Shown in pieces: positions 1 to 7,621 of a stretch of 13,081 nucleotides of DNA (position 1 is the first letter of the stretch; each line of letters starts with the position of its first letter). The notes beneath the pieces are model-generated. The model was not told the DNA's origin. It ran no database searches and was given only the letters and a program-made list of their open reading frames with translations. Location: contig LJUI01000069.1 of the NCBI GenBank assembly GCA_001303705.1, positions 1-13,081 on the forward strand, in the 5' to 3' direction. The DNA is from a candidate division TA06 bacterium SM23_40 (GTDB lineage Bacteria; LJUI01; SM1-40). The translations under genes were made by a program, and so were the position numbers.

Positions 1-1722
1 ATGGATGACGACACCCGATATCCCATCCACCTTCACGCCGGCGACAGCGGCCTCGCCCGGCAGGTGGTCTCCGATCAGGAGTCTCGGCTCGGGGGCGCGA
101 GGCATCACTCCCAGCTGCCGCAATACCCGCCCGGGCCAGAGCACCCCGCTCCCCACGTCGGCGAGAAGCTGATCCACCGCCGCATACTCGAGCTCCGCAG
201 CAGCCTGGCGGAGGTCCTTCATCTGGAGGCGGTGCCCGAGCCTCTCCGCCTCCTCCTCGAGTAACGCCCGGCCGCGCCGCGAATGTTCCTCCGCCTCGAG
301 CTCGCGGAAGTGGGCCCGCAGCTTGCTCCGTGCCTTGGAGGTCCGCACGATGCCGAGCCAGTCCCTGCTCGCCCGGACGGCGGGTGCAGTGATGATCTCG
401 ACCGTGTCCCCGCTCTTGAGCTCCGCGGAGAGGGGCATCATCTTGCCGTTCACTTTCGCGCCGATGCATCCAAACCCGACATCGGTGTGGACGGCGAACG
501 CGAAGTCGATGGGCGTCGCGCCCAGGGGAAGACGCTTCAGATCTCCCTTGGGTGTGAAACAGAAGACCTCATCCCGGAACAGATCGATCTTGAGCATCTC
601 CATGAATTCGCGGGAATCGATCTGATCCTGGAGCCAGTCGATCGTCCCCTTCAACCACGCGAACTGTTCCAGCACTCCTTCGCGGCGTCTGCCCGGCTCT
701 TTGTACTGCCAGTGGGCCGCGATCCCCACGTCTGCCCGTTCCTGCATCGCCTTCGTGCGTATCTGTATCTCGACGAGCCTGCCGCCGGGCCCGGCAACGG
801 TAGTGTGGAGGGCCTGGTACATGTTCGACTTGGGGGTGGCGATATAGTCCTTTATCCGCTCGGGGACGGGGAGCCAGAGTGAGTGGACGATGCCGAGAGT
901 ATGGTAGCAATCCCGTATCGTCTCGACGATGACACGTATGGCGAATAGATCATAGATCTCCTCGAATGGTTTCCCGCGGGTCCGCATCTTGCGCCAGACA
1001 CTGAAGATGTGCTTCGGCCTCCCGGTGATGGTGGCTGCGATCCCGGCCTCCTGGAGGGAGTCGAGGAGCGGCTCGCGGACCGATGCGATGTACGCCTCGC
1101 GCTCCCGTCTCGTCTCCCCCAGCTTCTGGGCTACCTCTTCGTAGGCCTCGTGGTCGAGGACCTTGAGCGCCAGATCCTCCAGTTCCCATTCGACCCGGGA
1201 GATCCCCAGCCGGTGGGCCAACGGTGCATAGACATCGAGCGTCTCCGTCGCCACCTCCACAGCGCGCTCGGGCTCCAGATAGAGTGCGGTGCGCATGTTG
1301 TGGAGGCGGTCTGCGAACTTGATCAGCACCACGCGGATGTCCTCGGCCATCGAGAGGAACATCCGCCGGAAATCCTCCATCTGCTGTTCTTCGCGAGTGG
1401 CGACGCGGAGCGAGGCGACACGCGTCACCATCTCCACGAGCCGGGCGATCTCCTCGCCGAACTCCTGCCCGATCTCTGCGACGGAGGTCTCCGTATCCTC
1501 GACAACGTCGTGGAGCAGCCCTGCGGCGACCGTCACCGAATCCATGTTGAGGTCAGCGAGGATCCTCGCTACCTCGAGGACATGGATGACGAACTCGTCC
1601 CCCGACCTCCGCAACTGGCCCCGGTGTGCCTGTTCGCTGAACCGATACGCCCTCTCGACCAGCGCTCCATCGAGGCGCGGATGCTCACTCAGTATCTCTT
1701 CGACTGCGGATACGGACTGCAC
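1..1722 (-). CDS. rel: Bifunctional-type (p)ppGpp synthetase/hydrolase (RelA/SpoT family), C-terminus beyond window
   Basis: This is a long RSH enzyme that makes and degrades (p)ppGpp in the stringent response. The open frame runs 574 codons from 1722 to the left edge without a stop, so the end of the C-terminal regulatory region is missing. An N-terminal HD hydrolase domain shows His33, His47, HDVVEDT at 71-77 and FADRLHNM at 136-143. The synthetase domain shows YDLFAIRV (257-264, Asp258), IKDYIATPK (290-298) and VEIQIRT (317-323, Glu318). The RxKD form (RIKD, 289-292) is typical of bifunctional Rel/SpoT rather than synthetase-only RelA. A TGS domain starts near residue 384 (DEVFCFTPKGD). 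I chose the GTG at 1722 because GGAG lies 8 nt upstream (1731-1734) and the distance to the HD domain fits the family. An in-frame GTG at 1764 is possible; a TAG stop lies further upstream. The gene follows recJ, an order also known from secDF-recJ-apt-rel clusters, but no apt is present. Confidence 0.95.
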   Translation of the reverse strand, partial: MQSVSAVEEILSEHPRLDGALVERAYRFSEQAHRGQLRRSGDEFVIHVLEVARILADLNMDSVTVAAGLLHDVVEDTETSVAEIGQEFGEEIARLVEMVTRVASLRVATREEQQMEDFRRMFLSMAEDIRVVLIKFADRLHNMRTALYLEPERAVEVATETLDVYAPLAHRLGISRVEWELEDLALKVLDHEAYEEVAQKLGETRREREAYIASVREPLLDSLQEAGIAATITGRPKHIFSVWRKMRTRGKPFEEIYDLFAIRVIVETIRDCYHTLGIVHSLWLPVPERIKDYIATPKSNMYQALHTTVAGPGGRLVEIQIRTKAMQERADVGIAAHWQYKEPGRRREGVLEQFAWLKGTIDWLQDQIDSREFMEMLKIDLFRDEVFCFTPKGDLKRLPLGATPIDFAFAVHTDVGFGCIGAKVNGKMMPLSAELKSGDTVEIITAPAVRASRDWLGIVRTSKARSKLRAHFRELEAEEHSRRGRALLEEEAERLGHRLQMKDLRQAAAELEYAAVDQLLADVGSGVLWPGRVLRQLGVMPRAPEPRLLIGDHLPGEAAVAGVKVDGISGVVIH

Positions 1723-2263
1723 TCGATCTGCTCCGGAATTCCACCGATTATCGGCAGGATTCACACGAATGGCGATCTCAGACCGTGCTCGGCCGTCAGG
1801 GCCGGTTTGGACGGTCTAGTCGACGATCTGTGCGACCACGGTCAGATGCCTGGTACCATCTACACAGACAGACATCCCACCGCGGGCAGGGGTCACATTG
1901 TGCTCCAGTCCACACTGTCTACGACAGCAGAGAGGGCCGAATACGGTCTCTCCGAACGTCTCTCCTCCCAAGAACCCAACCTGCTTGGGCTCTACTCCCG
2001 AATATCTATCCTGCCGCGGACTCGACCTGCTTACGATCTGCTCGCGGATATATCTCCCCACCCATACAGCGGCCGCGTACAGTCTCTGCCAGAATCCATC
2101 CGAGCAGGACCGATGCCGGCAGCGCGCTAATTTGACGACCGCTCCAGAACCGCTCCGGCCCCCGGGAATGGCTCGCTACGGCCCACTCCGGGCGAGTTGT
2201 GCTAAATGAGAAGCGCCCCCGCCGCCGATACATGTACATAATACGGCGAAATGGGGACGGCCG
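1723..2263. other. Gene-free spacer between recJ and rel
   Basis: No convincing gene is visible in this 540 bp. Short minus-strand frames exist (an 81-codon frame at 1816-2061 and a 77-codon frame at 2006-2239), but they overlap each other, match no family I know and lack good ribosome-binding sites. The adenine phosphoribosyltransferase gene often found between recJ and rel is not here, even as a recognisable relic. The stretch has a few short imperfect repeats on the minus strand: AAGCAGGT(C/T)G(A/G)GT(C/T)C occurs twice about 46 nt apart, and GGAGAGAC is doubled. It probably holds the recJ 3' end and the rel promoter and leader, though I could not pick a clear -35/-10 pair. Confidence 0.5.
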
Positions 2264-3979
2264 CTAGATGCTCTTTCCACGAAATCTCATGTCCTCTGCC
2301 CTGAGCTCCAGTCGCTTCTTCCCGCCGCGCCCGGTCTCGCAGGGCACGAATACGAGATCGAGCACCGGTTCACCCTGTCCCATCGCCCCCGCCATGTCGC
2401 CCAGGCCGAACCCTACGGACTGCACCACCCGATTCCCTGAGCGGACTTTGAATCTGAGATGAGATTTTCCGAAGGTGCGGGGCGATCCCACAAGCTTGAG
2501 CCCGCGTGCAACGAACCGGGGGCGCGGGTTCTGGTACCCGAACGGAGCGAACAGGTCGATCTGCCTGACAAGCTCGAGGTCGACCTCCCCGAGCGCTACT
2601 TCATCGTCGATCTCCAGGCTGGGAATGAGATCGTCTTCGCTCAGGACGACAGAGGCCATCTCGTTGAGCTGCTCACGTAACGTATCGATCTCGGCCGCGT
2701 CGATCGTCAGGCCGGCCGCCCGCGTGTGGCCCCCGAACGCGAGGAGGTGTCGCCTCGACGATTCGAGCGCCCTGGAGATGTCGTACCCGGCGATGCTCCG
2801 CGCCGAACCTCTCCCGATGCCCTCTTCGATTCCGATGAGGACGACGGGACGGTGGAAACGTTCGGTCACGCGCGCCGCGACGTATCCCAACAGACCCGTG
2901 TGCCAGTCCTCCCCGGCGAGGACTATGACCTTCTCTGAGGAGAGATCCACGTCCTGCTTGATCTTCTCCATCACTTCAGTGAGCAGGGCGTAGGCCATCA
3001 CCCGCCGCCGCTCGTTCTCTTGATCGAGTCGCTCTGCGATCTCGAACGCCCTCGCGTCATCCCTAGTGACGAACAACTCCACGGCGAGACAGGGCTCGGA
3101 GAGCCGCGCGGCCGCATTGATCCGGGGAGCGATGGCAGTCCGCACGTCGCGGCTCGTCAGTGTCGGCTGTGACTGGCCCGCAGTCTCGAGAAGGGCGACC
3201 AGCCCGCTCTTCCGCGTCGCGCTCAATATCTGGAGCCCCACGCTCACGAGAACGCGATTCTCATCCGTGAGCGGCACCACGTCAGCGATCGTCCCCAGCG
3301 CGACGAGATCGAGGTGCTGCAGGAGTTCATCCTCATGACGTGCCAGCTTCCGGTACAGCGCCTGCGCCAGCTTGAACGCCACACCTACCGCCGCCAGGCC
3401 CGTGAACGGATACCCCGAACCCGGGATTTCGGGGTCGAGGACAGCCACGGCCGAGGGGAGGATCTCCTGCGGCGCATGATGGTCGACGACGATGACATCG
3501 ATGCCGCGGTCCCGCGCCGCGTCCACGGCGTCGACAGCGGCGATCCCGCAGTCGACAGTGATGAGGAGCGTCGCCCTCCTCGCCGACGCCACCTCGAGCC
3601 CGGTCCGCCTCAGCCCATATCCTTCCCTGAAACGATCAGGAATGAAGTAGTCTGTTCTCGCCCCCACATCGCCCAGCGCGAGGCAGAGCAGAGCGGTTCC
3701 GGTGAGCCCGTCGACGTCACAGTCGCCATGTACGAGGAGCTGCTCATCGGCCCGCAGCGCCGCTACGAGCCGATCGGTAGCGCGCTCCATTCCGCGCAGC
3801 TCGAATGGATCGTGTAACTGATTGAGACTGGGATGGAGGAACGCTTCACCCTCGGCAACGCTGCGACACCCGCGACGCGCCAGCGCCCCGGCCAGAGGAC
3901 GCGCCATATCGAGCTCTCGCTCGAGTGCACGCTCCAGATCAGGCTCTCTCTGTGTCCGAACGATCCACCTGCGATCCAT
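2264..3979 (-). CDS. recJ: Single-stranded-DNA-specific exonuclease RecJ
   Basis: RecJ is a 5'-3' single-strand DNA exonuclease acting in RecF-pathway recombination, mismatch repair and base-excision repair. The 571-residue protein has full family length and the complete DHH/DHHA1 motif set: HGDCDVDG at 84-91, TVDCG at 141-145, VDHH at 165-168, ALGTIADVVPL at 227-237, RINAAARL at 286-293, GSARS at 391-395 and GGHTRAAG at 416-423. The C-terminal part (from about residue 460) is the expected OB-fold region. I start it at the ATG at 3979, with CAGGT placed 6 nt upstream. An in-frame GTG at 4027, with AGG close upstream, would add 16 residues encoded by repeat DNA and seems less likely. The start codon and its Shine-Dalgarno region are the last unit of a degenerate tandem repeat filling the leader. 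The gene follows rnpB and precedes rel on the same strand. Confidence 0.95.
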   Translation of the reverse strand: MDRRWIVRTQREPDLERALERELDMARPLAGALARRGCRSVAEGEAFLHPSLNQLHDPFELRGMERATDRLVAALRADEQLLVHGDCDVDGLTGTALLCLALGDVGARTDYFIPDRFREGYGLRRTGLEVASARRATLLITVDCGIAAVDAVDAARDRGIDVIVVDHHAPQEILPSAVAVLDPEIPGSGYPFTGLAAVGVAFKLAQALYRKLARHEDELLQHLDLVALGTIADVVPLTDENRVLVSVGLQILSATRKSGLVALLETAGQSQPTLTSRDVRTAIAPRINAAARLSEPCLAVELFVTRDDARAFEIAERLDQENERRRVMAYALLTEVMEKIKQDVDLSSEKVIVLAGEDWHTGLLGYVAARVTERFHRPVVLIGIEEGIGRGSARSIAGYDISRALESSRRHLLAFGGHTRAAGLTIDAAEIDTLREQLNEMASVVLSEDDLIPSLEIDDEVALGEVDLELVRQIDLFAPFGYQNPRPRFVARGLKLVGSPRTFGKSHLRFKVRSGNRVVQSVGFGLGDMAGAMGQGEPVLDLVFVPCETGRGGKKRLELRAEDMRFRGKSI

Positions 3980-4305
3980 GATATTACCTGATGCGGTTCG
4001 TCGTACTACCTGCTGCGGACCATGCACCTATCTGGTGCGATCTACGGTCCTACCCTGCTGCGGCCCACGGTTCTACCTGCTGAGGCCCACGCCCCTACAT
4101 GCGGTCTATGGTTCTAGCTGCTGCTATCGAGGGTCCTACATGCGACCCATGCTCCTACGTGCTGCGACCCGGCTGCTAGCTGCTGCAACCCATAGTGCTG
4201 AATGCGATGCATGCTCCTACCTGCTCCGATCCACGGTCCTACCTGCTCCGATCCATGCTCCTACAAGCTGCGATCCACGGTCCTACATGCGATCCGAAGT
4301 CATAG
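3966..4305 (-). repeat. Degenerate 19-23-bp minisatellite in recJ leader, each unit resembling the recJ start site
   Basis: About 15 head-to-tail units run from 3988 to 4305, and a further unit (3966-3987) contains the recJ start codon. Most units are 22 bp, with several 19-bp variants. On the recJ strand the consensus is roughly GTAGGAsC(A/G)TGGATCG followed by CAGCAG, so a purine-rich AGG stretch sits before ATG or GTG and then GATCG. The recJ start unit (GTAATATCATGGATCGCAGG) matches the plus-strand consensus at 17 of 22 positions by my count. The best-preserved units are at 4220-4286. Because 22 is not a multiple of 3, successive start-like codons fall in different frames. The spacers are not unique, so this is not a CRISPR array. 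Confidence 0.85.
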
Positions 4306-4396
4306 AATCATTTCATCCCCGCCCTCTCGCGCCCGGCTCTCCTTCCGCGGGGAACAAGTCTTTCGGGGCCGGTGCGAGGGCCCATAAGGATCAAGG

Positions 4397-4424
4397 TGCG
4401 CCTGCTCCCGTCAGGAGCGGCGCA
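4397..4424. other. Strong stem-loop between rnpB and the recJ leader repeat
   Basis: The arms TGCGCC(T)GCTCC and GGAGCGGCGCA form 11 base pairs with one bulged base and a 5-nt loop. The element lies about 30 nt past the 3' end of rnpB. On the minus strand a T-run (about 4434-4442) precedes the hairpin instead of following it, so it is not a canonical intrinsic terminator. It may act as a 3' stabilising or processing structure, or as part of the recJ leader. Confidence 0.5.
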
Positions 4425-4452
4425 TCCTCGATAACGAAAAACGTACTGGGAC

Positions 4453-4908
<456 letters not shown>

Positions 4909-4914
4909 CACTCA

Positions 4915-4943
4915 ATCCTACTCGCTTTTGATTCCTTTGTCAA
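4915..4943 (-). promoter_or_regulatory. Predicted sigma70-type promoter of rnpB inside the 3' end of the RNase H gene
   Basis: A perfect -35 box TTGACA (4943-4938) is separated by exactly 17 nt from TAGGAT (4920-4915), a 4-of-6 match to the -10 box. The TAG of the -10 box is also the stop codon of the RNase H gene. Transcription would begin about 4909-4908, at the G run just ahead of the P1 helix of RNase P RNA. This agrees with the structural 5' end. Confidence 0.75.
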
Positions 4944-5487
4944 TGGCCATATTGGCGAGCCTGTCCGCCAGCCGGTTCTCCTTCCGGGGCAGATGCGTAA
5001 CACCCCAGCTCGAGAATTTCTCCAGGAGCTCGTGCACCCGACGGAACCGTTCGCGGAGCTTCTCGTCCCTGACCCGATACTGTCCCCTCAGCTGGTGATG
5101 GAGGAGCTGACTGTCCGTCCGTATCGAGACAGATTCGGCACCGAGTGATTTCGCCTCCTGCAGTCCGAGGATGAGCGCCTCATACTCGGCAACATTGCTC
5201 GTCGACTCACCGATCGCCCGGCTCACCTCCTTGATGATCGCCCCGGAGGGATCCTGGATGACGACACCGATCCCCGCGGGACCCGGATTGCCCCGCGATG
5301 CGCCGTCCACGAAGACGAAGAGCTCCCGCCTCCCTTTTTGGCGCAGGCGCGTGGCGATGAGGCGGAGGAGTTCCTCGGCCTTGTCGGGGCTCATCCCCAG
5401 ATCGACTGCCGCCTGAGCACCCTCCTTCCCGTCTGCGAGCCGATCGAGGAGGTCGGGGAACTCTGCACGGCCTTTGGATCCGGTCAC
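4918..5487 (-). CDS. RNase HI-family protein with short N-terminal helical extension
   Basis: This is predicted to be a ribonuclease HI-type enzyme that cleaves the RNA strand of RNA-DNA hybrids. The RNase H fold occupies about residues 55-189 of 189, with all four acidic positions: Asp61 in FVDGASRGNPGP, Glu101 in NVAEYEALILGL, Asp125 in RTDSQLL and Asp175 in NRLADRLAN. It belongs to the archaeal/Gram-positive-like 'GNPGPAGIG' branch rather than the E. coli RnhA branch. Residues 1-52 form a helical extension without a domain I recognise. I chose the GTG at 5487, which overlaps the upstream TGA as GTGA with a G-rich stretch before it. The longer frame from 5553 would overlap the upstream gene by 70 nt. 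The zinc-ribbon/RNase H gene pair is also known in actinobacteria. Confidence 0.88.
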   Translation of the reverse strand: MTGSKGRAEFPDLLDRLADGKEGAQAAVDLGMSPDKAEELLRLIATRLRQKGRRELFVFVDGASRGNPGPAGIGVVIQDPSGAIIKEVSRAIGESTSNVAEYEALILGLQEAKSLGAESVSIRTDSQLLHHQLRGQYRVRDEKLRERFRRVHELLEKFSSWGVTHLPRKENRLADRLANMAIDKGIKSE

Positions 5488-6218
5488 GATGACCCACCCC
5501 CCCTCGTCTGCTCGTCCTTCCGCCAGACGAGAATCCTGCCGCAGCTCTCGCACGTGTGGATCTCGGCACCGAGCCTGATCTCGTTGAAGAACTGAGGAGG
5601 CAGTGTGCTGAAACAGCCCGTGCAGAGTGCCTTGTCAATGGCCACGACAGCGAGCCCTTTCTTCCCCAGCCTAATCCGCTCATACTTCTCGAGGATCCTC
5701 TCATCGATCCCCTTGACGAGTTCGGCCCGCGCTCTCTCCAGGTCCTCCACCTGCCCGTCGATCGAGCCGAGCTCCTCTTCCCGTTCGTTCTTGGTGGACT
5801 CGATGCGGACTCGCTCCTTTTCCAGGTCAGAGCGGTGCTCTTCGAGAGCGGCTGACCTTGTATCCCCCTCCTCGAGCATCGTTATGATCTCTTCTTCGAA
5901 GTCAGATATTTTCTTGTTCTGGTTCTCGATCTCGTGGAGCATCGCGGTATATTCCTTGTTCGTCTTCACGTCGAGGAGCTGACGCTTGTACCTCTTGAGT
6001 GTCTCGTTGGCACCTTCCAACTCGCGTTCCTGCATACGCCGGCGCCGCTGGAGGTCTTCGTACTCAGATTCCTCGCGACGAAGAGCCTCTTCCCGCTCCG
6101 CTAGCTCCGAGGTGAGCCGGGCGATCTCCTTCGGCAGCTCCTCCTTCCGTTTGACAAGCTCCGCCTGCCGTGTATCAACTTCCTGAAGGTCGAGAAGTAA
6201 CAGGAGTTGACGTTCCAT
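5484..6218 (-). CDS. Coiled-coil protein with C-terminal C4 zinc ribbon
   Basis: The 244-residue protein begins with a long, charged coiled coil (about residues 10-180). It ends with a zinc ribbon whose ligands are Cys199/Cys202 (CTGC) and Cys223/Cys226 (CESC). The stretch VKTNKEYTAMLHEIE at 84-98 is a hallmark of this widespread family (zinc ribbon PF02591, relatives of HP0958/FlgZ and CT398). Family members have been linked to RNA or protein chaperone roles, but the function here is unknown. The start at 6218 is preceded by an excellent AAGGAGG about 6 nt upstream. That Shine-Dalgarno can pair with CCTCC just 5' of it (7-nt loop), which might limit initiation. The gene shares a 4-nt overlap with the RNase H gene, so translational coupling is likely. 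Confidence 0.88.
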   Translation of the reverse strand: MERQLLLLLDLQEVDTRQAELVKRKEELPKEIARLTSELAEREEALRREESEYEDLQRRRRMQERELEGANETLKRYKRQLLDVKTNKEYTAMLHEIENQNKKISDFEEEIITMLEEGDTRSAALEEHRSDLEKERVRIESTKNEREEELGSIDGQVEDLERARAELVKGIDERILEKYERIRLGKKGLAVVAIDKALCTGCFSTLPPQFFNEIRLGAEIHTCESCGRILVWRKDEQTRGGGSS

Positions 6219-6235
6219 TCAGCCCTCCTTCAGGG

Positions 6236-6283
6236 GGAGGATAGTATGCACGGAGATGCTGTTATGCGCAAGGAGGATAGTAT
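6236..6283. repeat. Pair of 12-bp direct repeats around the operon promoter
   Basis: GGAGGATAGTAT occurs at 6236-6247 and again at 6272-6283, 36 bp apart. One copy overlaps the candidate -10 box and the other lies just upstream of the -35 box. The arrangement could be an operator for a dimeric regulator or a remnant duplication of the promoter region. Confidence 0.6.
6243..6271 (-). promoter_or_regulatory. Candidate promoter of the zinc-ribbon/RNase H operon
   Basis: TTGCGC (6271-6266) and CATACT (6248-6243) are spaced by 17 nt, directly after the tRNA terminator and 25 nt before the zinc-ribbon start codon. The -10 box matches at 4 of 6 positions and the -35 box at only 3 of 6, so the call rests mainly on spacing and placement. 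Confidence 0.45.
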
Positions 6284-6315
6284 AAAAAAGGGGTGCATCC
6301 GGTAGCGATGCACCC
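6284..6315 (-). terminator. Rho-independent terminator of the tRNA-Val transcript
   Basis: On the minus strand a perfect 9-bp stem, GGGTGCATC pairing with GATGCACCC around a 7-nt loop, is followed one base later by TTTTTT. This is a textbook intrinsic terminator, about 115 nt after the tRNA 3' end. It separates the tRNA from the downstream zinc-ribbon operon. Confidence 0.88.
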
Positions 6316-6430
6316 AGGCTTGAGGAGGCCTGTGGCCGCTCCACTCTATGTGCCATTGATCTGTGTTGTGTCATCTGATGCGGAGAGTTGTCCATTGAAG
6401 GGCGTATGGAGATGACGATACATATGACGA

Positions 6431-6507
6431 TGGTGGGCGGAAGAGGACTCGAACCTCTGACCTCCGGTATGTGAGACCGGCGTTCTAACCAGCTGAACTA
6501 CCCGCCC
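6431..6507 (-). tRNA. tRNA-Val, anticodon CAC
   Basis: The 77-nt minus-strand gene folds fully. The acceptor stem GGGCGGG pairs with TCCGCCC (one G-U). The D stem is GTTC/GAAC, the anticodon stem CCGGT/ACCGG with loop CTCACAT, and the T stem AGAGG/CCTCT with TTCGAGT. The anticodon CAC reads GUG codons, which are common in a high-GC genome. The discriminator is A73 as expected for valine tRNAs, and the CCA end is encoded at 6433-6431. Confidence 0.97.
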
Positions 6508-6949
6508 ACGCTTTTCGGGTGACCGGGCACAAGCCCCTCAGGCGCTGCCGCGTGCGCTGGGCTCCGGCGTCAGCGCGCCCGCTCCCCAGCGCGCCCGCTC
6601 GTGCGAGACGTGGCTTTGCACGCCTTGCGTTGCGCGCCGTGTTGTGAGCTCGCATTCCGCGTGAGTGTGAGTCCTCACGCTGTGCCGCGGCCTTTCGGCC
6701 CGCCTGCCCCCGTGTTGGGCATCCATGTGCGGGCCGTGTTCGCCCGTCGTCATGCGAACTCATGTCGCTCCGCGTCGCGCGGGCTCATGTTACCCTTCAG
6801 CAGAGAGGCTCGCCTTGCCCCTCATCATGGGGGCTCCTGCCGTACTCCGTGCCCACCATAACGAATTCCCCCGAGTTTGTCCAGCAGATTCTTGCGGTAA
6901 TTCGGAGGGACCCCGAAGGCCGTCGCTGCGTTGATCGATTGTCACGCAC
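6508..6949. other. Gene-free GC-rich stretch upstream of tRNA-Val
   Basis: No gene is supported on either strand. Short frames are present but overlap one another and match nothing. One 14-bp direct repeat (CAGCGCGCCCGCTC at 6571-6584 and 6587-6600) stands out. The following 100 bp are rich in alternating GC and GTG/CAC words, like a decayed repeat array. I do not see a convincing -35/-10 pair for the tRNA. Confidence 0.5.
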
Positions 6950-7051
6950 CCTCGTGACCCACAGCCGCAGGTGATCGGCACCCGCATGTCATCTGCAGCC
7001 CCACGTGATCGTTAGCCACGCGTGATCGCGAGCCGCATGCGACCGGGAGGT
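6950..7051. repeat. 17-bp tandem repeat, about six units
   Basis: Six consecutive 17-bp units begin at 6950, 6967, 6984, 7001, 7018 and 7035. The pattern is approximately gCaCGTGATCGgcAGCC, with GTGATCG and a terminal AGCC best kept. Units differ at several positions each, so this is an old or fast-decaying array. It lies between the tRNA and the first lipoprotein gene and does not overlap a gene. Confidence 0.75.
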
Positions 7052-7079
7052 GCAGCGTTTTGATGGGCGACCCGAAACC

Positions 7080-7442
7080 TCACTTTACCTTCCGGTATTT
7101 TCCAACATCGCCGCCGGCCAATGTCAGAGTCAATTCGTCTTTTGAAATTGAGACCTTTGCGACCACATCTATTGGGCCTGCCAGAATGCCCAACCCACCC
7201 AATTGCAACCTCATTCTATCCTTCTCGATGAATCTGTAGTCACCTGTCCTAGTTGTCCCTTTGTCAACCACGCTCACTGTGCCATCCTTGAAAAACTCCA
7301 ATGTCTCTGTGCCATCAATCTCGCTCCATTTGCCTACAATGGCATCCTCTGGCTTTGATGAACATGAGGCCAACGACGCCATTATACAAGCAATGGCAAG
7401 CCAGCACATCAACTGCCCAAGGTGTCTTTCTGTACCTTCCAT
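7080..7442 (-). CDS. Small lipoprotein with lipocalin-like 'IVGKW' domain
   Basis: The 120-residue protein starts with a lipoprotein signal ending in the lipobox LASC (lipidated Cys27), so it should be membrane-anchored and exported. The mature part opens with AIVGKWSE and has FFKDGTVSVVD about 20 residues later. This W...F..DGT pattern is typical of small lipocalin-like or DUF-type beta-barrel lipoproteins. Alternating beta-strand-like segments follow to the C-terminus. The start at 7442 has AGGA 7 nt upstream. A longer frame to 7556 would bury the signal peptide and is rejected. The related gene at 7622-7960 lies just upstream. Function is unknown. The region is clearly less GC-rich than its surroundings, which hints at a different origin. 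Confidence 0.75.
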   Translation of the reverse strand: MEGTERHLGQLMCWLAIACIMASLASCSSKPEDAIVGKWSEIDGTETLEFFKDGTVSVVDKGTTRTGDYRFIEKDRMRLQLGGLGILAGPIDVVAKVSISKDELTLTLAGGDVGKYRKVK

Positions 7443-7621
7443 GCTGAGTTCCTGATTGTAATTGGCTCTTGTCGCCTGGCGAATGATATGGGCTGCGCGA
7501 AAATTCTCACCGCAAGCATTCTGTCTCACCGAACCCACTTTCATGAAGCCACCCAAGAGCCTGCAACGACGCCAAAGGTTTTCACGTCAGGTTGGTTGCT
7601 GTTTTGGTGGCGCAAGTTGCT

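Noticed and set aside
1009-2130. Plus-strand frame of 373 codons
   Set aside because: It lies antisense to the rel gene, whose domain motifs are unmistakable, and its product matches no family; it is a by-product of high GC.
3314-3817. Plus-strand frame of 167 codons
   Set aside because: Antisense to the catalytic core of recJ.
3988-4305. CRISPR array
   Set aside because: Units are contiguous and degenerate at 19-23 bp with no unique spacers, and no cas genes are nearby.
5207-5704. Minus-strand frame of 165 codons
   Set aside because: Out-of-frame reading of the zinc-ribbon and RNase H genes; its sequence is low-complexity Arg/Ser/Gly.
6431-6507. tRNA gene as an integration site for a mobile element
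   Set aside because: No duplicated tRNA 3' end, integrase or element boundary is visible on either side within the window.
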